Source: Hypomesus transpacificus (Eukaryota; Chordata; Actinopteri; Osmeriformes; Osmeridae). From it: DNA of 64,000 nt. The stretch covers positions 496,001 through 560,000 of the forward strand of contig NC_061066.1 in NCBI RefSeq assembly GCF_021917145.1, in the 5' to 3' direction. The position numbers were made by a program, and so were the translations under genes. The notes below the pieces were generated by a model. The model searched no databases. It saw only the letters and a program-made list of their open reading frames with translations, and was not told where the DNA came from. Shown in pieces: positions 50,801 through 63,480 of the stretch (positions are counted from its first letter, which is position 1; every line of letters starts with the position of its first letter).

Positions 50801-51963
50801 ACCTACCCAAGTGTTTGCAATAGTCAATAACCCGGGCTTTCAGATGAATGAAGTTCATGTACACACATTTCATGACAGACAAAAGTACACTATGACTTAT
50901 AACACTTTAACATTATTGGAAGATCACAGTTCACAGTACTTTTTGTCAAGTCATTTGGCATAGGGATCCATGTTGAGTAACAACAATAATTTAAAAACAG
51001 TAGAAAAAATAGCGTTTTACCTTCTTGGGACCACAACATGATATTTTTCCATGCATTCACAGATTTCACACAAATACATTTGCTCGCTTACACTACTACC
51101 TTATTGAAATAGCTTACAAATAAAAACACTATTAAATGGTGGCCACAAGGCTGTGCAAAAGGGAAGACCTCCAACAAGAAGCATTTCCATCTCACGCTTT
51201 GTTTTCTTTTTTTCAGCCAAACCCTTGCAAGTAACAAACTACAAAATAGCACCATTAAACAGTGGATAGGATTTTCTTAATACGGTTTTGCTATATGAAA
51301 CCATCATGTAAAATGATAGAGGAAGAATGCATAGGATAACATAAATGGGAGTATTGGTTGATTATACAGACACAGACAGAGGAGGCAGTGCCAGAGATAC
51401 GCTGTCTAATCTGGTTACTAGAATGGGACTGGACTATCATCCACATGGAGGATTGTGTAAGCAGCCCTTCCTCGCAGTCCTGGGACAACCACAGGACTTC
51501 TCAGAACAGGGTTTTGATGGAGCCAGTGTGTGTGAACCTTGCTCTTAGTAGCAGAGCTCTGATTTATTATACAGTAACATGGTCTGAATGTGAAAAAGAG
51601 TAAATGGGATTGAGGACGTGTGACAGCATTTGAAGACTGCAGATTTTTGTGTATGTGTTTGTGTATAGGTGTGTATGCATATGTGATTTGAGTGTACTTT
51701 GGTTTGGAGGTCATTGGTCTCTCTTTTTTAATAAAAAAAACGTGCAGTCCAAATTGTTAGAAAAGTAACCAAGGTCCCTGTCTCCCTAAGCTAACAAATG
51801 AAAGACTGTAGACCTATTCAAATTAATCATTGATCCTCCTTTTAGTGGCTATTCTTTGGCTTCTCTGTCCTCTGTATTGGCCCCAGTTTTTGACAATACT
51901 AAGTGTTTGACACAGGGAATCTCTTTCTAATCAAACATCTACATTTGAGAATAGCATTATTAT

Positions 51964-51993
51964 GGGTTAGGGTTAGGGTTAGCCCTAGGGTTA
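51964..51993. repeat. short interstitial telomere-like repeat
   Basis: Three perfect GGGTTA units (51964-51981) run into GCCCTAGGGTTA, a small inverted telomeric motif. It lies in the probable 3' UTR or flank of igf1. It is too short to say more than that it matches the vertebrate telomere unit. Confidence 0.8.
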
Positions 51994-52798
51994 AGTGTTT
52001 TCTCTCAACTTGAAATATGACTTAAATGTGACTCTTTCACCTGTGATCAACTTTATGTGGTACTGCATTTTCTTTTTCAATCAAACTATTATTTTCCCCC
52101 TGTTAGTCATGTATGATAATGAATCAGATTTAGGCCATCCCTTTTCTAGGACACCTAAAGCTCTACTCCGATTTCTTGACTGTCTAATCGACAAATATTA
52201 TGTGTGAATATGGGATTCCATCTCTAAAACCTTAGTCATTCAGTACCTTAAATTGTGAAACAGTGTCTTCTTCTGACAAATGCATGACACTCCAATAAAA
52301 TGGAATCACTCTATCAATCTTGAAAACAGAAGCTTGATCTTACCTAACACGGCCAAACCTCTCAGTGTAAGATTCAACTCTTCAGAGATCAGGAAATGAG
52401 AACATCCCAACGAAGCGACAGACCTCTGTTAGCTGCTCTCCGACTGGTTGTTGCCCCAAAAATGTCAGACCATTCCAGCAGCAATGGAGCACTACTTACA
52501 CATGGAGGAATAATAAGATCTTGTATGTGTCTCAGCAGCTAAACTAGTCTGTTACATTGATTGATTTGACATAGAGAATTCATACTAACATGAAATGGTG
52601 CAGTGGGTGGGGTGTATTAAATAATCAGGACACCTCTCACATAGCCCAGCACTTAAAATGTCAGGTTTATATCAAACATAGAGCTTATTGTACCATTTCT
52701 CCATTTTGATTTTTTTGTTTTGTTTTACAGTGAACCATTCCATAGGGGCACCAGGTAAGGCCACACCCTTCTCTCCTCCCTATGCACCATCGGCCCGT

Positions 52799-52832
52799 CT
52801 GTGGTCCCCTACATTCTGTGGTCCCCTACATT
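52799..52832. repeat. 17-bp tandem duplication at the igf1 stop codon
   Basis: The unit CTGTGGTCCCCTACATT is repeated perfectly twice (52799-52815, 52816-52832) and a third partial unit follows. The second unit contains the last Met codon and the stop codon of igf1 (52826), so the duplication extends from the coding end into the 3' UTR without altering the protein. Confidence 0.9.
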
Positions 52833-55800
52833 CTGTAGTTTCTGCCTCCTGTGTTCCCTCGACTTGAGTTTTTCTGATGGACCTCCTAAAGAAAACAAAG
52901 AAGAAAACAAATTCAGTTAAGCAATGGAAAAGTAAGAAAACTCCTGGGGTCATAAATCCTTCCCTACTAAATAAATCCTACCCTCTGAAATGTAATGGAC
53001 AGGTTTTGTACATTCTGTTGCCACATTCCACAAGCCTTGGACTGACGTTGTGTCTGCTGCTATTTCAATGTGTACTGTATGCCTTATTCTTGGACCATGC
53101 ACATACCAACCTGTTAAAACCAGAGGCTGGGATTTCAGCACATGATGTACAGTACAGTAAGAGCAGAATATGCCCTGGGAGGGAGAGTGCCTGCAGGTCT
53201 ACCACAAAAACCACTTAGTCCTTCTTTACTAATGGAAGAGTACAGAGAAAGTATAACACTGGGACACAGGTTGGAAGCTAGAAATCAAAATCTCTACATC
53301 TTGTCCTCACTGTTTCCTATTTTGGGACTAGTTAAATATGCAGTCTAGCACTTATTGGTTTGGTGATGAGTGTCTCTATTTTAACAGACTCTATATGCTG
53401 CACTGGCTTTGTAAAGTGTTTGATATACACTTGCATAATCTTCCCTCTCACAAACCCATAGTTGAGAATGTGGGTGTGTCTTCCAACCATATCACAAGTA
53501 CACAATCAGCCCTTCTTGACACCATCAAGCCAAACAAGGGAAAGAAAAGGGGGGCGACCCCCTCTACTCTGCATTGTATTGCTTTCTGATCTTTACAACT
53601 GACCTTCAAAAGATCTTTCTAGACTACCTGACTTCAGTCACCAGTTCTCTTCCTCACTATTTCCTTGGCGGGCCTTTCAACAAAGGAGCAGGTGTTTACC
53701 ATGGAATGCAGTGAACAGAACTTTACGTCTTAATTCTTCCAAGACTACACCTTTACCACCAAGAGTATAAGGTGTCGATTTAAGATAGGAATACAGGTGT
53801 GATGATAGCTACTTTTGTTGTGTTGACTTTAATTTGTTGTGTCCATCAATGCCAATATGATGCTGTTGCAAGAACCATCAGGATTGTCTGGCATCTGAAC
53901 TTTGTTGAGGGATGTTCAAAAAACTCATGACTCAAAATTAATAATCAAACTTGTTCATTTTATTTCATATTTACTTTACTTCATCCTTAAATATTATTTT
54001 AACCTGTGTGTTCATCATGTTTACATTCTGCTGGAGAATATGGCAATTATTACATTGTATATCTTTCCCTTGATTGGTCTTAAGGCAATGTAACAGTGAT
54101 CCCATACGTAATAAATACCAAAATACTTCATGCAAATGATGTAACAGATCCAAATGATCCAAGTGTTAATCACAAGCATGCTTTAAATATGGCCTATCAT
54201 GGCCCATTCACACCATGCTGTGGCTTACATCAAGTCCCATCACAAGTTCAGGGAGTGACATACCTTGCAAGAAGGGTGACTACTATGCCCAGATATAGGT
54301 TTCTGTGGGGACAATAAAGCAATTTAGATGTGATAGATTTGCTTCCTATTGTGTAACAGGCAGTTTACTGCCCATCAATGGAAGATCAATCTTCTAAAAT
54401 ATTTGAAGGGTACATTCAAATGAATTGTATTCTTAACCAAGTCAACTTCTATCATTTTCTGAAGCTGTTGTGGGATATGACATAATGAACCAATGTTAAA
54501 GCCTTGCAAGCCACCTCTATGCATTCTTTTTATGCGTCCCTGACTGTTGTCAACTATGACCTTTGTTTTGGTGTATATCGGTTTGGCGCTGTGCTCACCT
54601 TCTTGCTTTTAGTCTTGTCTGGGTGCTGTGCTGTCCTACGCTCTGTGCTCTTGTCCACTTTGTGCCCTGGGGTACTAACCTTAGGTGTTCTCGGCATGTC
54701 TGTGTGGCGTTGTGCACGGACAGAGCGAGCTGCCTTGTCAGGCTTGGCAGGTGCACAGTACATCTCCAGCCGCCTTAGCTCACAGCTCCGGAAGCAGCAC
54801 TCGTCCACAATGCCACGGTTATGTGACCGCCGAGCACTGGGCCCATAGCCTGCCGGTTTGTCTGGGAAGGAGAGAAAATACTTTAGGAATCAACGTGTAT
54901 CATTATTCTGTCACAGTGCCTCAAACAGAGTAGATAGCAACATCTTGCTGTTTGGGACCTATCGTCTGGATATCCATGTCAATAATGAGTTCAAATGTAT
55001 TTGCATATAAATCAAAAGGAGGCAGTAGAGGTCAATACACAGGATAACATAACCTCTTAGCACTAGGTCTCCATTTCAGTATGTATGATGTTGCTGAATA
55101 AGACAAATTGACAGTCCAAGCCAATTCTATATATAATTAATTCACAAGGACACTGAATATGGTTATGGGCAGAGTTATGGTTAAGCGTTTGGTACAAACT
55201 TCATTTAGGTGGAGTACTTTCTTATATCACATACACAGTGCATCATCCCACCTCAATCTATCGCTGCTGTTGGGCTTTTAAATATTCCTCCTGTTACATG
55301 ATTCAACTGCATTGATGACCGATACCTTCCGTCTTTTCATTTGATATGTAGCTATCATATGCTTGTATGAGGACAAAAAACAACACACAGACGTCCCTGT
55401 ACAGGTGCTTTAGAAAAAGCCAATGGGTTTACAGGCAGACATTTAGATGTTGGATGTAGCCCAACTTTTATAGAGCAGGTTTTTCTCCAAGGTCTTATAT
55501 CTATGAGAATAATTAATCACAAAGCTGTAACAACTTGTGGCTTGTAGCCAGGCTCTGGAGCCTGTAATAGCTGAGTGCTAACAGCCAGGTCTTGGGCCTG
55601 ATTATTCTGATATACGGACAGCGTTAATGACATGGATTTCTTCAGTCTAAAATTTACAGGGTATCACATTGCTCCAAGTGGACCTTTTTTGGCAGCTGTT
55701 TCCCAGTAAAAGGGGGTCACCGTCACCCAAATGTTGAGAATATCACGTTTGGCCATTTCAGACCTGGTGTCTTTTACCCTGCGGCCCTGCAAGCAAGGCC

Positions 55801-58800
55801 AAACCTCAAGCCAGGTGGGCCCAATCAGCCCTCAGCAACCAGGCGGCCTGAAGTCCCGCCCCCTGTTGGCTAAGCTTCCACTTTTCATTCATATTTTCAT
55901 CTGGATATCCAGATAGGCTTCACATGCTGACTTTCCGGGAGCCAGTCTATCTCTGGATATCACACAGTAGGTGGGAACAAACAACACCCAGCTTCATACC
56001 GTAGGTGTTTTTGAGGGCCACAAGAGAGACAGAAATTACATTCCTTGGAAGTCTGCTGTCCTTCAGTATTGCTTACCATCTTTCCAATCTCAGCACTTCT
56101 GTTTTAACCTTTTTAACCTCCATGTTCTCAGTATGATGGAAGGAGATGAATGTCACGTTGCACACCTGAATGTCAACAGCTACTTTTTATCCAAAACCCA
56201 CGTTCTATCAGTGGCCTTTATAAAATATCCCACTCTCCATTTAAAATTCCCACGTCACCCTGGGCAATATAGCCCTGCTAGGCTTTTCCCTGTTACCAAA
56301 TGAAATAATAATAATTTAATGTGGCATTTACAAGGAGGAAATGCCTTTCCCTCTCAGAGTTAATAGCTCTTGGCTCAGAAGCCTGCCAGTGCTGACAAAG
56401 TACATTAACTTCTTCTCTTTGCCTGCCTTATCCTGACAATGTTGTTTTGGATAGCGTGGAGGTCCCATTCAGAAACCCATGCAGCATCTCAGGTCCCTGG
56501 GCACAGTGTCCCATAGGATGATGGAGGGGACAGAGTGAGAGAAAAGGAAAGGAAGGCGGGAATGAGGGAAGGAGTTGTGCTGTATGTTGTTCTGTAGAGA
56601 AGTTATTAAAGTTATCTAGAACTAGTGCTATATCTTATATTTTAAAGTCTTACAAAGAGGTCTCTAATTCTCCCCTCTGGTCTGGAACATGGTTTGAATA
56701 ATACAGTCTACTATGAATTGCCTTCTTAATCACGGTTCTTGTTGTCTAACAAGCACCTCTGGGAGAGAGAGACATGATGCTGAGCCTTAGCTTGTGATCT
56801 TGCAAGCAGACAGGTTGTTGCAAGCCAGAAGTCGACTGTGCGTAGTTCTTTGGACTGTTTTCCAATTCCTTCAAATAAAGCCTCACAAATTAACATCCGC
56901 TATTATTCTCAAAATAGCCCTGTAACCCTGCTGAACAAACAGCGGGAGGGGAGAGACAAATCAGCTGGCACAGTTTTTAACATGCAGAATAATCAGCTGA
57001 AGCAAGTATTAAAAAGCTGAATAATCAGGTTAAATAGTTTCTATGCCGTATTTTGAAGGGATCACTGTAATCCCCATAAACAGAGTTTTAGTCCGTGAGC
57101 TGTGGTAAACAAATAGGGAAAACAACCTTTCCTATCAGACTGAGCCTCAAAGATTGCCAGTTTAAGGGGGGATCCATTAGGAAAGCCATTGTTTTTTCGT
57201 TTGTTCGCTGACATTCAGATCAGATTAGTGGACACTTCTTTTGTTTGTCTCTCGTAGTAGGCAGTCACGACAGATTAGGGAACAATTTTGTTTTGATGTT
57301 GTTTGCTATGATGCACGCCTCCATCATGGGGTGGGGGAAGAGAGAAGACCCACTCCCTTTTTGTGCCATCTCACAGATATGTCAAGTATGTAATGACTCG
57401 AGGGACGAATGGTGGTGTAAGGAATAGTGAGTTCCTGCATCATGTCACACTTGATTGATGATTGGCATGTAGATCAAAACAAGTAGTGCTAATAATAAGT
57501 GCTATAGCTGCTTGAAAAGATGCATGCAAAAATCCACAAACATACATAAAATAACAGACATACTAAGTTAGAGACGACAGCCTCCCAACACAGTGACGAC
57601 ATCTCAAACCCAATGCCTCTGATAGTGATAACATAATCAACAGTTAATATTATTTTGAACAAGTCATAGTTTGCCTGACAGACAAGTGAGAAAAGTCATG
57701 GTGAGGTCGACCCGCCATCTGGCTACTTGAGAAGTCGAGTCCATGACTCTGCTGGAGATATTGCATATAGCAAGCATTCCTCAAAGGAGTAGCGCTGGAA
57801 AGAGACTGCTGGATTCGCCCCATCCAGAGTGGCACAGCAAGGATCGCAGTTTTAAGGCCTCGCCGTGGTCAATAAAAAAAGTGGATTCTTGGTCAGTGCA
57901 GCGCACTGCCTGCAGAGTGTCAGGGAGTTTATGGCTGGACTGGGACTACGAAAACTGCTATAGACCTGGAAACTAGCTCTTTATCACTGGTACCACAAAG
58001 CGTTTATAGCCAAACTACATTTTTCTTCTCATTTTCAACTGAGTTTCGTCTTCTTTTGTTACGCAATTAAAACGGAGTATTGAAAGGCACAGGCCTACAT
58101 GATCTGTCTCTAAGTAGTGAGCCACACCCCCAGGGGACAGGACATGCAAGATGCCGCTGATGTATCTACAGAAAATAACATGACATGTACTTGGCAAGCT
58201 CTGAGTAGACAGATCTAAACATTTTACCAGGGTCTAGCTTTCATTTGCTAGCCTCAATGCAGGTCAGAGATATGGTTATAGGTATATGGATGGATAAATG
58301 AAAAGCTATATGACATATAAATTGAGTGACATTTAAATGTTATGATGGAGTTATTAAGGTTAAGTATGATGTACATTGCAGCACCCCAGGAGTTCTCAAA
58401 ACACCTTCAGCCTGAATGCAGAGGCCCATGCCTGTTCTTTTCATGTGGTGCCTCTTTGTTCAGCTGAGTAGTAATTCAGACAGGGTCAGAGTTTTTATTT
58501 CATCCCTCGTTGGAAAACGACACCTTTTTTCCGTGATGAAGTGAACACAGGAGGCTTTTCTTTAATGCTGAGTGCCTTCCGCTGTGTGTTCAGGTCCAGA
58601 GAAAAACTGGGTGGGGGGGGGGGGGGGGGGGGGGCATCCTGATCATCCTGTAATCCCTGTAATCCCCTGCTGCTCAAGGACAAGGCCTAGCTGTGTGTGT
58701 GTGCGTGCGTGCGTGTGTGTGTGCATGTAGCTGATGTGCTGTTTACACGTTCTAACACTCTTGGCTCCAGCTGCTTCAAGTATAACAGAAGGAGACAAAG

Positions 58801-61800
58801 GCTAAGAAAGTCTCATCTATGCTTGCTTAAAAGCAATTTACTACCCACCTCTTCATTCCTTGTTCATTTCACATGCTGCTAGTAGAGGATGGCACAGCCC
58901 TAAAATAAATGCCTTGAGGCATTTATATAATATTTTTTTATCAGAAATCTTCTCTTTGTCTGAGATTGGTTCACTTTCAAATGGTAAATCCAAATCCAAA
59001 CGGTCCTTAAGGGTTTGTGAAACAAAATAATTTAAAAGAATAATCGTGTTTAAAATCTCCAACAGGTTGTATTTCATAGACAAGCAAAAATGTACAGTGG
59101 GTGATTAATAGTACCTAACTACCTCTTAGATTTAGACTTGGGTTTATATTACATGTTGGGGGAGGCAGCTACTAAGAGACAAGTAGCTGAGAAGTCATTC
59201 TTCATTTTTATTCTGTTGTAATTCCTTTTGACCTTGTTCCCCCTGCGATCAATGGAGGGCATTGATCGCAGGGGGCGCAGATGTTAAACTGAGTATGTAT
59301 CCCAGGATGCATTTCAGCAGGAAATGGATGTCACTTTAGGGCAATGAAGACAATGTCCCTGGCCAAGAGACCCCAGTATATAATTCATGGAATGCCTATC
59401 TACATATCCTCTTCGACACAACTCATGATTCTGCCTGCTAAGGCATTACAAAGACAACTGAGGATTTCTAGGTCAGGCTAATAATTGGAAAAACTGACTA
59501 TAGTTATGCATTTTTTCCCTCTTTTTGGAGACCACACTACATAAAAAAGGTAGATATATATATAAAAATACAAAATTTCCACCGAGTAGTATTTCACATT
59601 TCTGTCAGGGTAATGAAATCTGAACACTTGAAATGCAAGTGCAGCTACTTTACCAGTGACACGAGGTAAGGTGGATTGGCACTGACTTTCACCACAGAGA
59701 GCCCAGTGTCACTGCAACACCCTCTGACAACACATCATCACCTTGGGGTTTGCCAAGTTCAACATAGGCAGACTGGAGGGTAAGAGTTCAGGCTGGGCCC
59801 AGCTGTCACACTCCCCAGTGCTGAACCAAAATGGATTCTCCAGATATCTCACCTAAAGAGTCATCGTTTTGAATGTGTTTCCATCTGACAGCAGGAGAGA
59901 GGCCTATTTTCCACAACCAGCACCCTGGTACACATAGCTCATCGTCTTCTTGAAAAAGTATAGTGTGCAAGGAATGCCCTCCTTTCTGAAACACAAGCGA
60001 CTGTGGCATTGATGGATGGATAATTTGCAGTTCTGTGACTGCTCAGTATAGGGTAATGCCGTCAAGGCCCAAACCTCCATGAACTCATTTACACAGTTAC
60101 AGAACAGGTCAGTTGAGGTCTGGGGATTAAGAGGGCAAACCGGTTAGTTCCTTTGCCATTGTCCGGTATTCAGTTCATCAACCACATGTTGAGTGGTGGC
60201 CTACTGTTAAACATTTATATATAGACTATGTGATATTAAAAAAACTATAAAAAAAGAGAAAAATGAATCAATTTAATATTCCCAGTCCATATTAAATCCA
60301 TTCAGTCTCACCTCATCAAATCACTTGGACACCATCACACCTCATCAAAATCTTTACACATCTTAAATATATCAGTACATTTACACAAAGTCATCACTCA
60401 TGTTACGTGCGTCTATGTTCTCAACTCTCACCCTTTTATAGAACAAACAGTCAGTGGTATAAAATGTGATTGACAAGAAGATTGACATGTCTGTGCACAT
60501 TGCTGCACAATGGGAACATGATAGCTGTCCACATAAAAACACCACAGTTGTTCAGCATTTGAGAACTGCATGGGCTTGACATAGGCTACAGTGTTTGCTA
60601 GTGCCAAGTCAGTATATGATGCCAGAGAACCCATTCTGGGTCTGTAGCTCTATTTCTCCCAAAGAAGGGAACCAGGGTACACAGCAGTATTACTATCATT
60701 GAGGGAGAGCACCCAGCACCTTGCATCAGCAGCTCCATTTTAGTCATCTTGCTCTGGCTTTTGTGTCTCTAATGGAAACAAAAGATTTCAATCCTGGATT
60801 CTTATTGTGGGGTTTTCTTTGGATAGCTGTGCTCTCTCTCCTCCTCTCTCTCCCCCTCTCTCTCCCCCCCCTCTCTCTCCACCCCCCCCCCCCCCCCCCT
60901 CTCTCTGTGGAAAGAAGTTCACTGCAACATGGAGTTTTTCCCTCCTCTTTCTTATAGATATTAAGCCAAATTCCACTTAGTCCTTTTCCTCTTGGAAGGA
61001 GCTGCGATTTGCCATGAGAAAAATATACTATATTCCTGTTAAGCATCATTCTGCACGTCATTTACCTCTTTGTAACACCCATACTATCTCATTTCTGCGT
61101 CAAGAACTGGGCACCATGCCATACTATATTGAACTAGGTCGTAAGCACATTCCAATCAGTAATTAAGAAAACTAAGCTTGGATATATACTGCTGTCTTCT
61201 CTGATAATATAATTTGAATTGTTTAATACGAGTTAAGAAACCAAGACAGAACCCGCGAGAAGCGGGGGTGTGTGGGTCCATATCAGAAAGTAAAGGAAAC
61301 ATGAAGAATATGCTCTTTATTTATTCATGAGGTGCGCATAAGAGCAATGGGATAGAAGCCGCAATCCTTTATTAATAAGTAAAAGATGCACTTACTGAAA
61401 TAAAAGCCTCTGTCTCCACATACAAACTGCAGCGTGTCGACCAGCTCCGCCCCACACAGGGTCTCTGGCCCTGCCCCTGTTGCCGCCGGAATCAGGGCTA
61501 CGACGCACAGCAGTAGTGAAAGGGTGTGGGTACAGGAGATACAGCACATCGCACACTGCGCACAATGGGAAGAAGGAAGCATTTAGTTGGTTAGAACGAC
61601 GGCGTAGCAGGTTGGTCACATGGCATCTAAAGATAATTCCACATTCAAAACCAAAGTAGTTTTATTAGGCTGTACGCTACCTTATACAGCCTAGCACTAA
61701 CAGCTGCCAAACCGAAGGTGAGGGAACAGGTGTCAACCCGCCAGGACAGATTGTGACAACGTATGGGCCAAACTAGATAAGACTTCAATTAGAACATATT

Positions 61801-62932
61801 TGCCGTGTCACTAGCTATGCCTCCGTTTGGGCAACAAAATATTAGTTGTATCTTGAATCATCCATCGTGTAAATAAAAGCCTTCGTTTAAAGGATGCGCT
61901 GTGACCGGCAAGCGCCCTGTCTTGAGTAGAGGGCTGCATTTCAGTTCGGACCATGCAGTCACACTTTGCCTTGTCTCGTCCAAGATAGTTGACTAAAGGC
62001 TTCTTGCCATAACATCTGTGATATTGGAAAATACCTGCGTTATGCAAGGACCTGTCAGGTTACTCAGCATCAGCATGCGCAACTAAAATGATCTGTGCCA
62101 AATTATGTCTTTGAAATTGTTCATTTGCCTAGCACACTGACAGCAATATTGTAACGCTCTTAGTTTTAGCACAAAAAACGATGGTTTATGAGGCCCGGAT
62201 CTTGCCTATCCAAATATGAGATGGAAAACGGCTATCCCGCCAGACCCAGCAGAGGAAGCTAAGTGGGCCAAATATACATAATAAAGAGAATAAACACAGG
62301 ATCCATCTACATCAAACTCTTACCACATAGTCTCCGTTCCCAAATAGCGCTTTTAAGACTTCTTAAGTCATCCCCTTTAAAGTTTTTTTTTTTAATTATT
62401 GGTCATTAACAGAATCAATGCAGAGTCAGGAGAAATGACAGTGAAAGTTGAGTAACGCTGCATAAGGGTTTATGATTATGAAAATGACACCGGAGCGCAC
62501 TGCGCAAACATAATGATGATTCTGGAAAAGCATTCATATCCAAGGAGTGTGCTAACTCATGCACGTAGATAGTCTATCAGGAGATCCCCAGAAAGTCAAT
62601 TAAAGTAGAGGGGGGGAATTCCTATATTTCTATTTGAAAACAATTGGGGATGCTCTCCAGCGCATGCATTTAAATACATTTAATTTTCCTGATCAATTCT
62701 GAAAAAGCCTTAATGCGTAACATTTTTTACAGTATCTAATCCTAAATCGTATGCAATACCAGAACGAAGCTTTTTATTGATTTGTTATATTAATCTGAAC
62801 ATAAATCTGGTTGCTTTCTGCAAAAATGTAATAACTGAATGACCAAAGTGACAATCTGGTGTCAAATTAAATCAGATAAGTTACCTTGAAGACATCACAT
62901 AAATGCCACTTGGAGGAATGACCGCTAGACAT
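52826..62932 (-). CDS. igf1: insulin-like growth factor 1 (5 exons, up to 189 codons)
   Basis: A secreted growth factor acting through the IGF1 receptor, made in liver and other tissues under growth hormone control. Exons in transcript order: 62932-62885, 61555-61396, 54861-54680 (or to 54599), 54302-54264, 52885-52826. Exon 1 encodes a signal-peptide start ([16 protein letters not shown]), typical of fish. The mature hormone is residues 45-114, exactly 70 residues: B domain [20 protein letters not shown], a C domain with SARRSHNR, A domain [20 protein letters not shown] and a short D domain. The E domain starts [16 protein letters not shown] and ends [10 protein letters not shown]. Two optional segments give predicted precursors of 149, 162, 176 and 189 residues, like the Ea-1 to Ea-4 forms of salmon. 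Mature residue 29 is Ala, not the usual Thr. All cysteines are kept. Confidence 0.97.
54264..54302 (-). other. igf1 cassette exon 4 (13 codons)
   Basis: The minus strand reads CCACAG/AAACC...TGCAAG/GTATGT, a 39-nt exon in phase 0 on both sides, encoding [13 protein letters not shown]. It matches the short optional E-domain exon of fish igf1 (KPISGHSHSSCK-like in zebrafish, RPLPGHSHSSFK in salmon). Skipping it keeps the frame. Confidence 0.88.
54599..54679 (-). other. igf1 exon 3 extension by an alternative donor
   Basis: Two in-frame 5' splice sites end exon 3: a proximal one after RTPK (AAG/GTTAGT, exon end 54680) and a distal one 81 bases on (AAG/GTGAGC, exon end 54599). The extension encodes 27 residues starting [18 protein letters not shown], equal in length and similar to the salmon Ea-3/Ea-4 insert. 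It is rich in basic residues. Confidence 0.85.
58613..58634. repeat. poly-G tract in igf1 intron 2
   Basis: Twenty-two consecutive G residues, followed by a TG/CG-type dinucleotide run at 58693-58722. Length is likely variable. Confidence 0.95.
59239..59275. repeat. perfect hairpin, 16-bp arms
   Basis: The arm CCCCCTGCGATCAATG (59239-59254) is followed by a 5-base loop GAGGG and the exact reverse complement (59260-59275). It lies in igf1 intron 2. No mismatch occurs in the arms. It could be a cruciform, a small RNA hairpin or the footprint of a transposon. Confidence 0.9.
60826..60906. repeat. CT/C-rich simple repeat in igf1 intron 2
   Basis: A pyrimidine tract of CTCT and CCCC blocks contains 18 consecutive C residues (60882-60899). 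On the transcript strand it is a GA/G-rich purine tract. The Gly/Arg/Glu frames across it are repeat artefacts. Confidence 0.95.
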
Positions 62933-63480
62933 CCCCACGGGTCTCCGCACGACAAAGCCCAGCAAAAATGAACTTGTTTGAAGTCATTAAAAACAGCGAG
63001 AAAGAGGATGGATGCAGGCAATGTCACATCTCAATATTCCGACTTTGTTCCATTGCGCAGGCTCGTTTTGGAGAAGTGAGATTTAGCGAACAGGAGACGG
63101 ATTTAGAGAGAAAATCCCTCACATTTATCTACATTACACAGACATTTTCAACAGGAAACAGCTGGGGCAGCATTTGCCTTCTCCTCGTTCTAAGTTATTC
63201 ATTAAGGATTTTGGGCACATATTCAAATAACGTCATTTCTCTTTTTCTTAGAACGGGATTGAATTTTGATCTCTTTAAGACTTGGTTGGTAGTTCAAGTC
63301 AAGATCAAGCGCCACAGTTCCACCCGCGCCATCAAAAACTGTTGGGTGAAGAAATCTGAATTAATTGTTGAAGGTTTTGAAAATACCATTATTTTGTTCA
63401 CTGCGCGCCCGTGCGTAATTTGGGTTGCTTTCGCCATGAAATGCCTTGCATTTATATTAATTCACCTGTAACCTTCCAGT
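62933..63480 (-). promoter_or_regulatory. igf1 5' leader and promoter region (inferred)
   Basis: This lies directly upstream of the igf1 exon 1 ATG (62932). Vertebrate igf1 has a long, well conserved 5' leader with several start sites, so the leader is expected here. A TATA-like AATATAAA on the minus strand is near 63458-63451. The opposite strand is open for 167 codons (62968-63471), which may reflect chance or conserved non-coding sequence and not a gene. Confidence 0.4.

Larger units (their letters stand above)
44223..52825. other. intergenic DNA and probable igf1 3' UTR
   Basis: No protein-coding gene was recognised. The right part should include the igf1 3' UTR, which is long in vertebrates. 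Candidate minus-strand AATAAA signals are at 51568-51563 and 49784-49779, giving UTRs of about 1.3 or 3.0 kb; I cannot choose. The stretch also holds a G-rich run (46661-46672), a repeat-like block (47040-47900) with a coding-like segment, and a short telomere-like motif at 51964. Confidence 0.5.

Noticed and set aside
54504..54848. 114-codon plus-strand frame over igf1 exon 3
   Set aside because: The minus strand encodes the conserved IGF1 A, D and E domains; the plus frame is its shadow.
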